Source: Paenalcaligenes hermetiae (GTDB lineage: Bacteria; Pseudomonadota; Gammaproteobacteria; Burkholderiales; Burkholderiaceae_B). Taken from it: 64,000 bases of DNA. This document shows positions 1-8,600 of this stretch, one piece after another (position 1 is the first letter of the stretch; each line of letters opens with the position of its first letter). The translations under genes were made by a program, and so were the position numbers. The notes under the pieces were generated by a model. It was not told the DNA's origin and did no database searches. It saw only the letters and a list, made by a program, of their open reading frames with translations. The stretch lies in NCBI RefSeq assembly GCF_039543645.1, contig NZ_BAABKD010000007.1, positions 1-64,000 of the forward strand, given 5' to 3'.

Positions 1-98
1 CCCATAAAACGAATACATATCAAAACTGATCTTGATCAGTTCGTGCTTTTTCCCAGATTGGATACGTGGTGCTGCCCACCCCGTATCGACCAGTTACC
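1..98 (+). other. 23S-5S rRNA internal spacer (partial)
   Basis: This is the spacer just upstream of the 5S rRNA; no 23S rRNA body is recognisable, so the window probably opens at or just after the 23S 3' end. It holds two inverted repeats: ACTGATC/GATCAGT at 25-40 and GATACG/CGTATC at 61-87, with an inner GGTG/CACC. Such stems are typical processing structures in rRNA precursors. No tRNA is seen here. Confidence 0.6.
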
Positions 99-213
99 GC
101 TTGACGACCAGAGCAAGGTGGACCCACTCCTTTTCCATTCCGAACAGGACAGTGAAACGCCTTAGCGCCGATGATAGTGGGCGTACGCCTGTGAAAGTAG
201 GTCATCGTCAAGC
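99..213 (+). rRNA. rrf: 5S ribosomal RNA
   Basis: The sequence matches the betaproteobacterial 5S consensus over about 115 nt. The terminal helix GCTTGACGA at 99-107 pairs with TCGTCAAGC at 205-213, and the conserved CCATTCCGAACAGG and GTGAAAGTAGGTCATC blocks are present. It is followed at once by a strong intrinsic terminator, so it ends an rRNA operon running on the plus strand. Confidence 0.95.
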
Positions 214-223
214 TCTTATACCA

Positions 224-259
224 AAAACCCCCATCGGTGATCCGATGGGGGTTTTTTTA
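224..259 (+). terminator. Intrinsic terminator of the rRNA operon
   Basis: A GC-rich stem, AACCCCCATCGG paired with CCGATGGGGGTT around a four-base loop, is followed by seven T. It lies 10 nt after the 5S rRNA. Confidence 0.92.
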
Positions 260-333
260 TGCCTGTGTGCTTTTAAACAAGGTAGAATAGGCTAATTATA
301 GCAGTCTGATTTATTTAGCATTTGGAGGAACGC

Positions 334-696
334 ATGTCCCAATCTACTATGCCTGAACCACAATCTGGCCTTTCTCCTAAGCATCTTACGCATGCCTTAT
401 ATGCAGTATTTTTGCTTGGCCTAATCGGAGCTCCTGTGTTTGGTGCGGCAATGATTGCTGCGGTTGTGGTGGCATATTATAAACGTAGTGATGTAGCAGG
501 TACTGTTTACGCTACGCATTTTGATTGGCTGATTAAAACCTTTTGGTGGGGCGTTTTGTGGATAGGCCTAAGCGCTATGCTATTGGTGATTTTTATTGGC
601 TGGTTAACCGGTGTAATGGCTTTTGTTTGGCTGATTTATCGTATAGCTAAGGGTTGGTTTGCATTGTTTGAAAATCAAACTCCTTCTTTAGAGTAA
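334..696 (+). CDS. Small integral membrane protein, DUF4870-like
   Basis: This 120-residue protein has a short polar N-terminus followed by hydrophobic segments at about residues 22-48, 70-90 and 90-106, and a short polar tail. The pattern (a hydrophobic hairpin, then an HFDWLIKTFWW segment, then a final helix with YRIAKGW) resembles the DUF4870/TM-type small membrane proteins that often follow rRNA operons in betaproteobacteria. The ATG at 334 is preferred over an in-frame TTG at 322 because GGAGG at 324-328 lies 5 nt upstream. It sits between the rRNA terminator and a palindromic terminator, so it is probably monocistronic. The function is unknown and the family assignment comes from pattern memory. 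Confidence 0.8.
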   Translation: MSQSTMPEPQSGLSPKHLTHALYAVFLLGLIGAPVFGAAMIAAVVVAYYKRSDVAGTVYATHFDWLIKTFWWGVLWIGLSAMLLVIFIGWLTGVMAFVWLIYRIAKGWFALFENQTPSLE

Positions 697-708
697 TTAG
701 AATAAATA

Positions 709-737
709 AAAAGGCATCATGATCATGATGCCTTTTT
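709..737. terminator. Bidirectional terminator between the 334 gene and purU
   Basis: A perfect palindrome, AAGGCATCATGATCATGATGCCTT, is flanked by A-rich sequence on the left and T-rich sequence on the right. It can therefore terminate the plus-strand gene ending at 696 and the minus-strand purU ending at 760. Confidence 0.88.
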
Positions 738-759
738 GCTAGGGCAAGAGTATATGAGC

Positions 760-1608
760 TTACTTAAAAACTACGGTACGTTGTCCATTTAAGAAAATGC
801 GATGTTCTACATGCGCTTTAACAGCGCGGGCTAAGACGAGAGATTCGACGTCGCTTCCGACTTGTGTAAGCTCATTAGGACTCATGTCGTGACTGACGCG
901 CTCAATATCTTGTTCAATGATAGGGCCTTCGTCTAAGTCCTCTGTGACATAGTGGGCGGTTGCACCAATAATTTTTACGCCACGAGCATGCGCTTGATGA
1001 TAGGGGCGCGCACCTTTGAAGCTGGGTAAGAAACTATGGTGAATATTGATGGCACGCCCAGATAAAGCCCGACACATTTCAGGAGACAAAATCTGCATGT
1101 AGCGTGCTAAAACGACTAAATCCACTTGGAGTTCATCGACAAGTTGTAGAATCTGCTTTTCTTGAGTAGCTTTGGTTTCTGGAGTAACAGGTAAATGATG
1201 AAAAGGTACCTGATACGATGCTGCTAGCGAGGCATGGTCTGTGTGGTTAGAGACCACACCAACGATTTCAATGGGAAGCTGTCCTGCATGAGTGCGAAAG
1301 AGCAAATCATTTAAGCAGTGCCCTTGGCGACTAACTAATAATAGAACACGCGCTTTTTGTTGAGCATCGTAAATATGCGCATCCATTTGATACTGGCTAG
1401 CGATGGGAGCAAAAGCTTGTTGGAGCTGCTGGACCTGGCTTGCTTGAGGTAGGCTAAAGTGGATACGTAAGAAAAAGCGTTGGGTTTCGGCGTCACCAAA
1501 TTGCTCTGCTTCTACAATATTACCTTGTCGTTCTAAGAGCCAGCCTGTTACCGAGTGCACAATTCCTGTGGTGTCTGGACAGGAAATGGTTAAGATGTAA
1601 TCGTTCAT
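760..1608 (-). CDS. purU: Formyltetrahydrofolate deformylase
   Basis: PurU hydrolyses 10-formyl-THF to formate and THF, balancing one-carbon pools and supplying formate for purine synthesis. The 282 residues match the usual length. An N-terminal ACT domain (about 5-80, sensing glycine or methionine in the E. coli enzyme) precedes a formyltransferase domain (about 85-265). The active-site block INIHHSFLPSF is at 187-197 and the catalytic Asp is in DLDEGPI (Asp226). The SD GAGG lies just upstream of the ATG. A strong terminator-like hairpin (1616-1660) stands directly in front of that SD, which suggests control by attenuation or read-through from pdxH. Confidence 0.95.
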   Translation of the reverse strand: MNDYILTISCPDTTGIVHSVTGWLLERQGNIVEAEQFGDAETQRFFLRIHFSLPQASQVQQLQQAFAPIASQYQMDAHIYDAQQKARVLLLVSRQGHCLNDLLFRTHAGQLPIEIVGVVSNHTDHASLAASYQVPFHHLPVTPETKATQEKQILQLVDELQVDLVVLARYMQILSPEMCRALSGRAINIHHSFLPSFKGARPYHQAHARGVKIIGATAHYVTEDLDEGPIIEQDIERVSHDMSPNELTQVGSDVESLVLARAVKAHVEHRIFLNGQRTVVFK

Positions 1609-1615
1609 TTTGCCT

Positions 1616-1660
1616 CAAAATAAAAAGTGCTAAACCCATCTAATATAGGATGGATTTAGC
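1616..1660 (-). terminator. Terminator or attenuator hairpin between pdxH and purU
   Basis: On the minus strand a 12-bp stem, GCTAAATCCATC with GATGGGTTTAGC (one G-U pair, 8-nt loop, 1629-1660), is followed by a U-rich run. The purU SD and ATG start only a few bases later, leaving no room for a promoter between hairpin and gene. It may simply end the chaC-pdxH transcript, or it may control purU. Confidence 0.75.
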
Positions 1661-1758
1661 CTTTTACACAAAATTTAATTTTAACGCATGTGCCGTGTGC
1701 TGCCTAATTAAGCGAAGGGTTTTACATAGCAGAAACAAGCTTGTCTGATGAGTATGAG

Positions 1759-2388
1759 TTATGGTGCTAAACGTTGGATAGACCAGCCTTGCTCTTGTTT
1801 TTGGTAGAGATAGCGGTCATGTAGACGACAGGTTCGACCTTGCCAAAATTCAATGCGCTCGGGCTGGAGGTAATAGCCACCCCAAAATTCAGGACAGGGG
1901 GGATTGTCTCCGTACTGCTTGCTAAGGGCATCGCTGCGCTGCTCGAGCTCGGCACGAGTGATGGGTTGGCTTTGGGGAGAGGCCATGGCACTAATGCGTG
2001 AGGGTAAGGGACGGCTATTGAAGTAGGCAGCGGAAAGCGCAGCTGGCATTTTCTGGACTTGTCCTTCTAGGCGAATTTGTCGCTGCAGTGTGGGCCAGAA
2101 AAAAAGTAAACAAGCTTTTGGGTTTTGTTTTAGGTCTTGGCCTTTACGGGATTCGTAGTTGGTATAGAATTGCACACCGTGCTCATCGAAGCCTTTGAGC
2201 AAAACAATACGAGAGCTAGGCATCCCATCGCTACTTACAGTTGATAAGCTCATGGCGGTAGGCTCGGGGGCTTGAAGACGAATGGCTTCATCTACCCAAC
2301 GCTGGAAAAGATCGCGCGGGTGCGCTGTGAGCTGGTGTTCTGGTAAATCGAATTTATCGTATTCGTTACGGAAGTCGGCAAGGCTCAT
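1759..2388 (-). CDS. pdxH: Pyridoxamine 5'-phosphate oxidase
   Basis: This FMN enzyme oxidises PNP and PMP to pyridoxal 5'-phosphate, the last step of vitamin B6 synthesis and salvage. The 209 residues are slightly shorter than the E. coli enzyme. The family signature EFWQGR...RLHDR lies near residues 179-191, and the FMN-binding block SSRIVLLKGF is in the N-terminal half. The ATG lies 2 nt after the chaC stop and has no clear SD, so translation is probably coupled to chaC. A 150-nt gap with a hairpin separates it from purU. Confidence 0.96.
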   Translation of the reverse strand: MSLADFRNEYDKFDLPEHQLTAHPRDLFQRWVDEAIRLQAPEPTAMSLSTVSSDGMPSSRIVLLKGFDEHGVQFYTNYESRKGQDLKQNPKACLLFFWPTLQRQIRLEGQVQKMPAALSAAYFNSRPLPSRISAMASPQSQPITRAELEQRSDALSKQYGDNPPCPEFWGGYYLQPERIEFWQGRTCRLHDRYLYQKQEQGWSIQRLAP

Positions 2389-2390
2389 AA

Positions 2391-3005
2391 TTATAAATAT
2401 TGCACAAGATGTTCAAGTTTTGGGTCTGCAATGTTTGCTTTTTTTAAAGCATGGGCCGTTTCTAGCACATATTCAATACACGGCCCATTTAAACCATGTG
2501 CAGCATGAATGACTTGGCGTAGTTGTTCCAAGGGCATGGTGGGTACATAGGCATCGGTATTGGGGTTAATGACAAAAGCCAGTGCACTGACCACAGTATG
2601 CGGATCCAGGTAACAATCTACCCATTTAGGATTGTACGCTCCACTAGGCATTTCGCGTTGCCATAAAGTTGGAAAAATGTGCTTTATCTGATTTGCCGCA
2701 ATACGATAGACGATGCCTTCGCAGCTTCCGCCTTGATCGAGTGCAAAAACCACACCGGGCGTATCAGGGGTACCACGGTTGATCCGTGACCATAAGCAAA
2801 GCGAACGGTGGTAACCGTGTAGAGTAGCTGCTCGTTGCTCTACATACTCAAAATCTGGGCGCCAAATAAGTGAGCCGTAAGCAAACACCCAGACGTCACT
2901 TTTTTGATCCCAGTGAGTTAAGCTTTGCCACATGGAATGCTCTAGCTCCGTTGGCGTGAGTTTTTTAAAATGGTGTGCAGCAGGTGGCGAGGTAAAAACG
3001 GTCAT
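2391..3005 (-). CDS. ChaC-type gamma-glutamylcyclotransferase
   Basis: ChaC enzymes cleave glutathione to 5-oxoproline and Cys-Gly in the cytosol. In this 204-residue protein the substrate-loop signature FAYGSLIW is at 41-48, and Glu118 in REMPSGAY matches the catalytic glutamate position. The C-terminal part, including HGLNGPCIEYV, matches the family. It is the first gene of a two-gene set with pdxH (2-nt gap) and diverges from tcdA. Substrate preference for glutathione is inferred from the family. Confidence 0.9.
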   Translation of the reverse strand: MTVFTSPPAAHHFKKLTPTELEHSMWQSLTHWDQKSDVWVFAYGSLIWRPDFEYVEQRAATLHGYHRSLCLWSRINRGTPDTPGVVFALDQGGSCEGIVYRIAANQIKHIFPTLWQREMPSGAYNPKWVDCYLDPHTVVSALAFVINPNTDAYVPTMPLEQLRQVIHAAHGLNGPCIEYVLETAHALKKANIADPKLEHLVQYL

Positions 3006-3129
3006 TGCGATACAGCGTTAAGTCAAAAAGATTAACATAGCGTATTTGATGTGTTTGTGTGCTATGTGCTTATTACCTAAAGTATAAACTTAGGATTAAG
3101 CATTAGCGAAATCATATAAGGAATATATA

Positions 3130-3918
3130 GTGGTGCAGCAAGAACAGCTGGAGCGACGTTTTGGTGGATTAAATCGCTTATACGGAGAAGGACGATTAAG
3201 TGATTTGCTGGCCGCTCATGTCATGGTGGCGGGCATTGGTGGGGTAGGGAGCTGGTGTGTGGAGGCTTTGGCGCGTAGCGGAGTGGGGCGTCTTACGCTT
3301 ATCGACATGGATCACATCAGTGAGTCGAATATTAATCGGCAGTTACCAGCCTTAGGTTCCACAATAGGGCAATCTAAAATCGAAGCCATGCGGCAGCGCA
3401 TTTTGGACATTCATCCTCATTGTCAGGTGGAGCTTATTGATGATTTTGTTGAAGCGGCTAATATTTATGATTATTTGCAGCGCTCGCCTGATGTATTGAT
3501 TGACTGTACGGATCAGGCCGATGCCAAAATTGCTATGATACTAGCGGCGAAAAAACAAAAAATTAAACTGATAGTTTGTGGAGCAGCGGGCGGAAAGCGT
3601 AATCCTTTAGCGTTAAAACGAGGAGACTTGTCTCAGGCTACGCATGATGCCATGCTAGCAAAGCTGCGTTCGCGCTTACGTAAGGAGCATGGTTTTGCTA
3701 GGGTCAAAGCCGAAAAGGTCACCGCCAAAACACGTATCCCTAAAATGGGGGTAGATGTATTGTGGGTAGAGGAGAATGCCGTGATGCCTGCCGCGTGGCA
3801 GAATCAGATCATGACACCCCAAGGCTTATCCTGCGCGGGGTATGGGTCGAGTGTGACCGTAACGGCCCCGATGGGGTTTGCGGCAGCACAGGCAGCACTT
3901 GATTATCTTCTTTTTTAG
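3130..3918 (+). CDS. tcdA: tRNA threonylcarbamoyladenosine dehydratase
   Basis: TcdA (CsdL/YgdL) converts t6A37 of tRNAs to the cyclic form using ATP and works with the CsdA/CsdE sulfur system in E. coli. The protein has an E1-like Rossmann fold: the nucleotide loop GIGGVG is at 35-40, acidic residues are in LIDMD (57-61), and SNINRQ follows. The length (262) fits the family. The start is one of two consecutive GTG codons (3130 or 3133) behind TAAGGA. Its 3' end overlaps the convergent pabC by 4 bp. Confidence 0.93.
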   Translation: MVQQEQLERRFGGLNRLYGEGRLSDLLAAHVMVAGIGGVGSWCVEALARSGVGRLTLIDMDHISESNINRQLPALGSTIGQSKIEAMRQRILDIHPHCQVELIDDFVEAANIYDYLQRSPDVLIDCTDQADAKIAMILAAKKQKIKLIVCGAAGGKRNPLALKRGDLSQATHDAMLAKLRSRLRKEHGFARVKAEKVTAKTRIPKMGVDVLWVEENAVMPAAWQNQIMTPQGLSCAGYGSSVTVTAPMGFAAAQAALDYLLF

Positions 3919-4553
3919 TAAAGGGTAGCATCTAGCCAGCCACGCAGAGCATTAGAAACGCGTAATCGGCTAGAGGGCAGAAGCTGTTGGTAGTGAATGG
4001 GTTGTTCTTGTACCCAGCCTTTATTGATGAGATATTGTCGTTGTACGCCGGCTAATAAGTCTTGGGTGGCGGGTGGTGTTACCCATTGCCCATTTGTCCA
4101 TAGATATATATTCGTACGTGTCCCTTCGGTTAAATAGCCGTGTTGATCGTAATAGATGACATCAAAATAGTTTGGGTGTTGGGCAAGGAATTGCTCCCCT
4201 GTGTGCCAGTGGTGACGCGCATCCGTTTTATGACGTAAGAAAAGGGGCTGGGGCTGCGCTGAAAAAGGAGACAAGCGCAGGAGCACAGGCGTTGCCGTGG
4301 GGGTAAGAGGTGCCTGTTGTATAGAGATGGCACCGTTATAAGCCAGACTAAGACGTAAGCGCTGGGCTGAGTGGTAGCGACGCCGCATCGAGGGGGCTAA
4401 GGCTTGTAGAATAGCTTTATGCTCATAGCTAAACCCCAATTGTTGCGCAGAGCGCCGTAGTCGTTGTAAATGCAACGCTAGACGTAGAACTTGCCCAGTA
4501 CGCTCTAAACGCATAGTTTCAATTAAGCAAAAGTCAGGGGAGCGCTTATGCAT
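3915..4553 (-). CDS. pabC: Aminodeoxychorismate lyase-type class IV aminotransferase
   Basis: This PLP protein of fold type IV would release pyruvate from aminodeoxychorismate to give p-aminobenzoate for folate. Lys109 in RHKTDARHH fits the PLP lysine, and LTEGTRTNIY at 141-150 is the family's cofactor block. At 212 residues it is shorter than E. coli PabC. Its opening (IETMRLE, HLQRL, SAQQLGF) resembles the C-terminal half of fused PabB-PabC proteins, so this looks like a split version of that fusion. It starts 2 nt after the pabB stop. Confidence 0.88.
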   Translation of the reverse strand: MHKRSPDFCLIETMRLERTGQVLRLALHLQRLRRSAQQLGFSYEHKAILQALAPSMRRRYHSAQRLRLSLAYNGAISIQQAPLTPTATPVLLRLSPFSAQPQPLFLRHKTDARHHWHTGEQFLAQHPNYFDVIYYDQHGYLTEGTRTNIYLWTNGQWVTPPATQDLLAGVQRQYLINKGWVQEQPIHYQQLLPSSRLRVSNALRGWLDATLY

Positions 4554-4555
4554 AC

Positions 4556-5671
4556 TTATTCCTCATAGGAAATAGGGGTGCCTAGTACACGCGCTTTCCA
4601 AAGGCATTCTTCCCACTCTTGATATGGGTCGGAGTCAATCACAATCGCCCCGCCTACCCCAAACTGTGCGTGCTGCTTAGAGGTGTACTCTATGGTACGT
4701 ATAGCCACGTTCAGCTGTAGGTCTCCATTGGGAGCTAACCAACCTAAGCTTCCACAATAGATGCCCCGCTCGCGTTGTTCAAGTTCATGGATGCATTGCA
4801 TCGCGGCTATTTTAGGGGTGCCGGTAATCGAGCCACAAGGGAAAAGAGCGGTGAGTAAATGTGCTAAGGAGTGATGAGAGGTGGTGGCCTCGATGGTAGA
4901 GGTCATCGTCCAAACGGAAGGATAGGCTTCGACATTGAGTAATTGGCGAACTTGAACGGAGCCGGTATCTGCAATGCGGCCTAGATCATTACGTAGTAAG
5001 TCCACGATCATGATGTTTTCTGCAATGTCTTTGGCACTATGACGCAGTTGATGTGCGGCGGCTTGATCTCGGGCGGGGTCGTTATGTCTGGCAGCCGTGC
5101 CTTTCATGGGTTTGACAGTAAGCGTGTTGTCTTGCCGCCGTACAAAAAGCTCAGGTGAAAAAGACAGAATACAGCGCTCACCATCCTCGAGATAGGCTCC
5201 ATATTCCACTGGGTGTGCTGTTGCCAGTTGAGTGTAAAGTTGTTGCGGGGTAGCTGTTGATTGGATTTGTATAGGAATAGTGTGGTTGATTTGATAAAAC
5301 AAGCCTTCGCGAATGCCGCGCTGGATGGATTCGACTTGTTTTAGGTAGTCGTGACGCCGTATGGTTGCTTGCGCCTCTAAGGATATTGGTGATGAGGGGT
5401 GTGCTAACCATGGTGTGGTGTAGTGAGCTTGCGCAAAAACATAGGCGCTAAGTAAAGGTGTAGTGCTGGGGCGAGCAAATGGGAGAGCGAGTAGATGCGC
5501 TCCCAGCTCATAGTTTAAAACAAGGACTACCCAATGGCCGGCCTGGTGAGCCGTATCAATGCGGCGCCAGGCCTGTTCTAAATCTGCCGCATTGTAGGCG
5601 GTGATTTTGGTGGTAGGTTGAGCAAAAGTTAAAGCTGTTTGCTCCAGACGGTTTTCAAAACGACAAAACAT
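4556..5671 (-). CDS. pabB: Aminodeoxychorismate synthase component I
   Basis: PabB aminates chorismate to 4-amino-4-deoxychorismate, with ammonia supplied by a PabA glutaminase encoded elsewhere. The chorismate-binding domain fills the C-terminal two thirds: KPMKGT at 187-192 (Lys190 being the lysine typical of PabB), IVDLLRNDLGR at 222-232, and FPCGSITGTPK at 277-287. At 371 residues it has a shortened N-terminal region, as in the fused forms. It forms a two-gene set with pabC and lies just downstream of the long uvrA on the same strand. Confidence 0.92.
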   Translation of the reverse strand: MFCRFENRLEQTALTFAQPTTKITAYNAADLEQAWRRIDTAHQAGHWVVLVLNYELGAHLLALPFARPSTTPLLSAYVFAQAHYTTPWLAHPSSPISLEAQATIRRHDYLKQVESIQRGIREGLFYQINHTIPIQIQSTATPQQLYTQLATAHPVEYGAYLEDGERCILSFSPELFVRRQDNTLTVKPMKGTAARHNDPARDQAAAHQLRHSAKDIAENIMIVDLLRNDLGRIADTGSVQVRQLLNVEAYPSVWTMTSTIEATTSHHSLAHLLTALFPCGSITGTPKIAAMQCIHELEQRERGIYCGSLGWLAPNGDLQLNVAIRTIEYTSKQHAQFGVGGAIVIDSDPYQEWEECLWKARVLGTPISYEE

Positions 5672-5677
5672 AATGGA

Positions 5678-8600
5678 TTAGGACTGCAAAAACGCGGTGA
5701 GGGCTTGGCCGGTATGTGAGGAAGAGGTATTTTGCACGGTCTGGACATTCCCTTCAACTACAAGTTGCCCACCATGGATACCGCCTTCGGGTCCCATATC
5801 AATAACCCAATCTGCTTCAGCGATTAAGTCTAAATTATGTTCGATTACAACTACAGTTTGTCCGGCGTCTGTAAGTCGGTGAAGTACCCGCAGGAGTTTT
5901 TCCACATCGGCCATAGCAAGCCCTACTGTAGGCTCATCGAGTACGTATAAAGTGTGTGGCTGCCGGGAGGCTCGCCCTGTTTTATGTAGGCCTTCGTCAA
6001 GGCGAACTTTACTGAGTTCGCTGACCAGTTTAATCCGCTGGGCTTCGCCGCCGGATAGGGTGGGCGATGGTTGGCCCAGCGTTAAATAGCCTAAGCCAAC
6101 ATCTTGCAGTAGTTGCAGAGGGCGTAAAATACGTGGGTGAGAAGCAAAATACTCGACGGCTTCATCCACTTCCATTTGTAAAACTTCGCCGATGTGTTTA
6201 CCTTGCCATTTGACGTGTAGCGTATCGTCATTGAATCGTTGCCCATGACAACGCTCGCACGGGATTTTGATATCCGGCAAAAAGCTCATTTCAAAGGTTA
6301 CGAGTCCTTGGCCGTTACATTCAGCGCAACGTCCATCACCGGTATTAAAGGAAAAACGAGAAGCATTCCAGCCACGTAGTTTTGCATCGCGTGTTTGTGC
6401 AAAGAGCTTACGAATATCATCCCAAAACCCGACATAGGTTGCTGGGCAAGAGCGTGGGGTTTTACCAATGGGTGTTTGATCGACCTCGAGTACGCGATCG
6501 ACTTGCTCCCAATCAAGTATACGCTCACAGTATTGCCATATATATTGCTCGGGTTGAGCGAGTTTTTGTTTAAGGTTGTGTAAAAGAACTTCGCGGGCAA
6601 AGGTGGATTTTCCTGATCCAGAGACACCTGTTACGACCGTAAGTCGCTCTAAAGGTATACGAGCGGTGACATTTTGTAGGTTGTGGCGATGTGCATTTTC
6701 TACCAGCAGCGCGGGGGTCGAGTCGGTCACGGGTCGGTAGTCTTGCATGGGGTGCGATATGGGATGTTTTAGATAGCGTCCTGTCAGTGAGTCAGGATTT
6801 TGCATAATATCTTCTAAAGTGCCCTGTGCAACGACTTGGCCACCACGTATTCCTGCACCGGGTCCAATATCAATAATATGGCTGGCTTGACGAATGGTAT
6901 CTTCATCGTGCTCTACCACCACAAGGGTGTTACCGTTGCGTTCCAAGCGCTGTAGAGCTTGGAGCAATATACGGTTATCTCGTGGGTGTAAACCGATGGT
7001 TGGCTCATCCAAGACGTAACAGACGCCCTGCAGATTAGAACCTAATTGAGCGGCGAGTCGAATACGTTGAGCTTCGCCACCCGATAGGGTGGGAGCAGCT
7101 CGATCCAAATGTAAATAACCTAAACCCACTTCTTGTAAAAAAGCGAGGCGGTTTTGAATTTCGCTCAGTATGTCACGAGCAATCTCTTGTTCGCGTTGGC
7201 TGAGTTGTACCTGTTGAAAAAAATGCTTAGCATCATCGATCGATAAAGCCGACAAATTTGCAATGCCTTGATCATGCCAGCGGAAAGCCAGTGCAACCGG
7301 ATTTAGGCGTTGTCCATGACAACTAGGGCATTTGTTTTCGGTGGAGGTTTCGTCTTCATCCGGTAACCATTTACTTTCCTCACCACTTTGCTCTGCATCA
7401 AAGCCGCTTAAACTGACACCGGTTCCAAAACAACTGTGGCACCAGCCGTGTTTAGAGTTATAGGAAAAAAGGCGGGGGTCCGGTTCGGGAAAGCTACAAC
7501 CACAGTTTGGACAAGCACGTGCTGTAGATAGGCGTAGCTCTGTATCTTGATGCACAATCAATATGTTTTGCTGTCCATGTAGTAATGCATCATGGATGGC
7601 TTGGCGTAACGATTGTTCATCTTTAGCTCGAACTAAAATGTCAGCGATCGGTAACTCTATATTATGCTCTTGGTAACGATCTAAACGTGGCCAAGCATCG
7701 GTTGGCAGAAGCTCCCCATCCACGCGTAGGTGAGTATAGCCTTTGGTATGAGCCCATTTTGCTAAATCGGTATAGTAGCCTTTGCGCGCCACAATAAGGG
7801 GTGCATAGATGTGAATAGTTTGATTTTTATAGTCTCGGAGTAATTGTGCTGTAATTTGCTCGGGGCTTTGGGGTTGCACAGGAACATGGCAAGCTGGACA
7901 CATTTGTGTGCCGAGTTTGACGTAGAGTAAACGCAAAAAATGGTGGATTTCTGTTGTGGTAGCGACGGTAGACTTATAGCCGCCTCGACTTGTGCGTTGC
8001 TCAATGGCTACGGTAGGGGGAATACCATAAATGGCATCTACGTCGGGTTGGCCAGCAGGTTGGACAATGGAGCGCGCATAGGCATTAAGTGACTCCAAAT
8101 AACGTCGCTGTCCCTCGTTAAATAAAATATCAAAGGCTAAGGTGGATTTGCCAGAGCCGGATACACCGGTAATTACGGTAAATGTATCCCTAGGGATTGA
8201 TACCTGAATGTTTTTTAAATTGTGTTCACGAGCATTAAGAATTTGAATGGCAGGATGCGCATTGGCATTATAGGGGAGAGCTGGTTCGGTAACTTCCGTT
8301 TCTATGGTTGTGCCGATAAGTTGCTGTTGATAGGTTTTTAAAGCATTTCCAGTTAGGGAGTGAGTGTTCTCTAATAGGGCTTGTGGGGTACCGCATGCCA
8401 CAACTTCTCCCCCAGCCGTACCCCCATATGGGCCTAGGTCGATCACCCAGTCTGCAGCATGGATCACATCTAGATTATGTTCAATGACAATGAGCGAGTG
8501 TCCCGCGGCTAAGAGTTTACGAAAGGCTTGCATGAGTTTAGCAATATCATCAAAATGCAAACCCGTCGTGGGCTCATCAAATAGGAACAGCTTTCCTTTT

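Noticed and set aside
32..295. Open frame of 87 codons across the 5S rRNA and terminator
   Set aside because: It is a chance frame over rRNA with no SD.
1661..1758. Possible riboswitch in the purU leader
   Set aside because: I looked for THF and glycine riboswitch cores and saw neither; only the terminator-type hairpin is supported.
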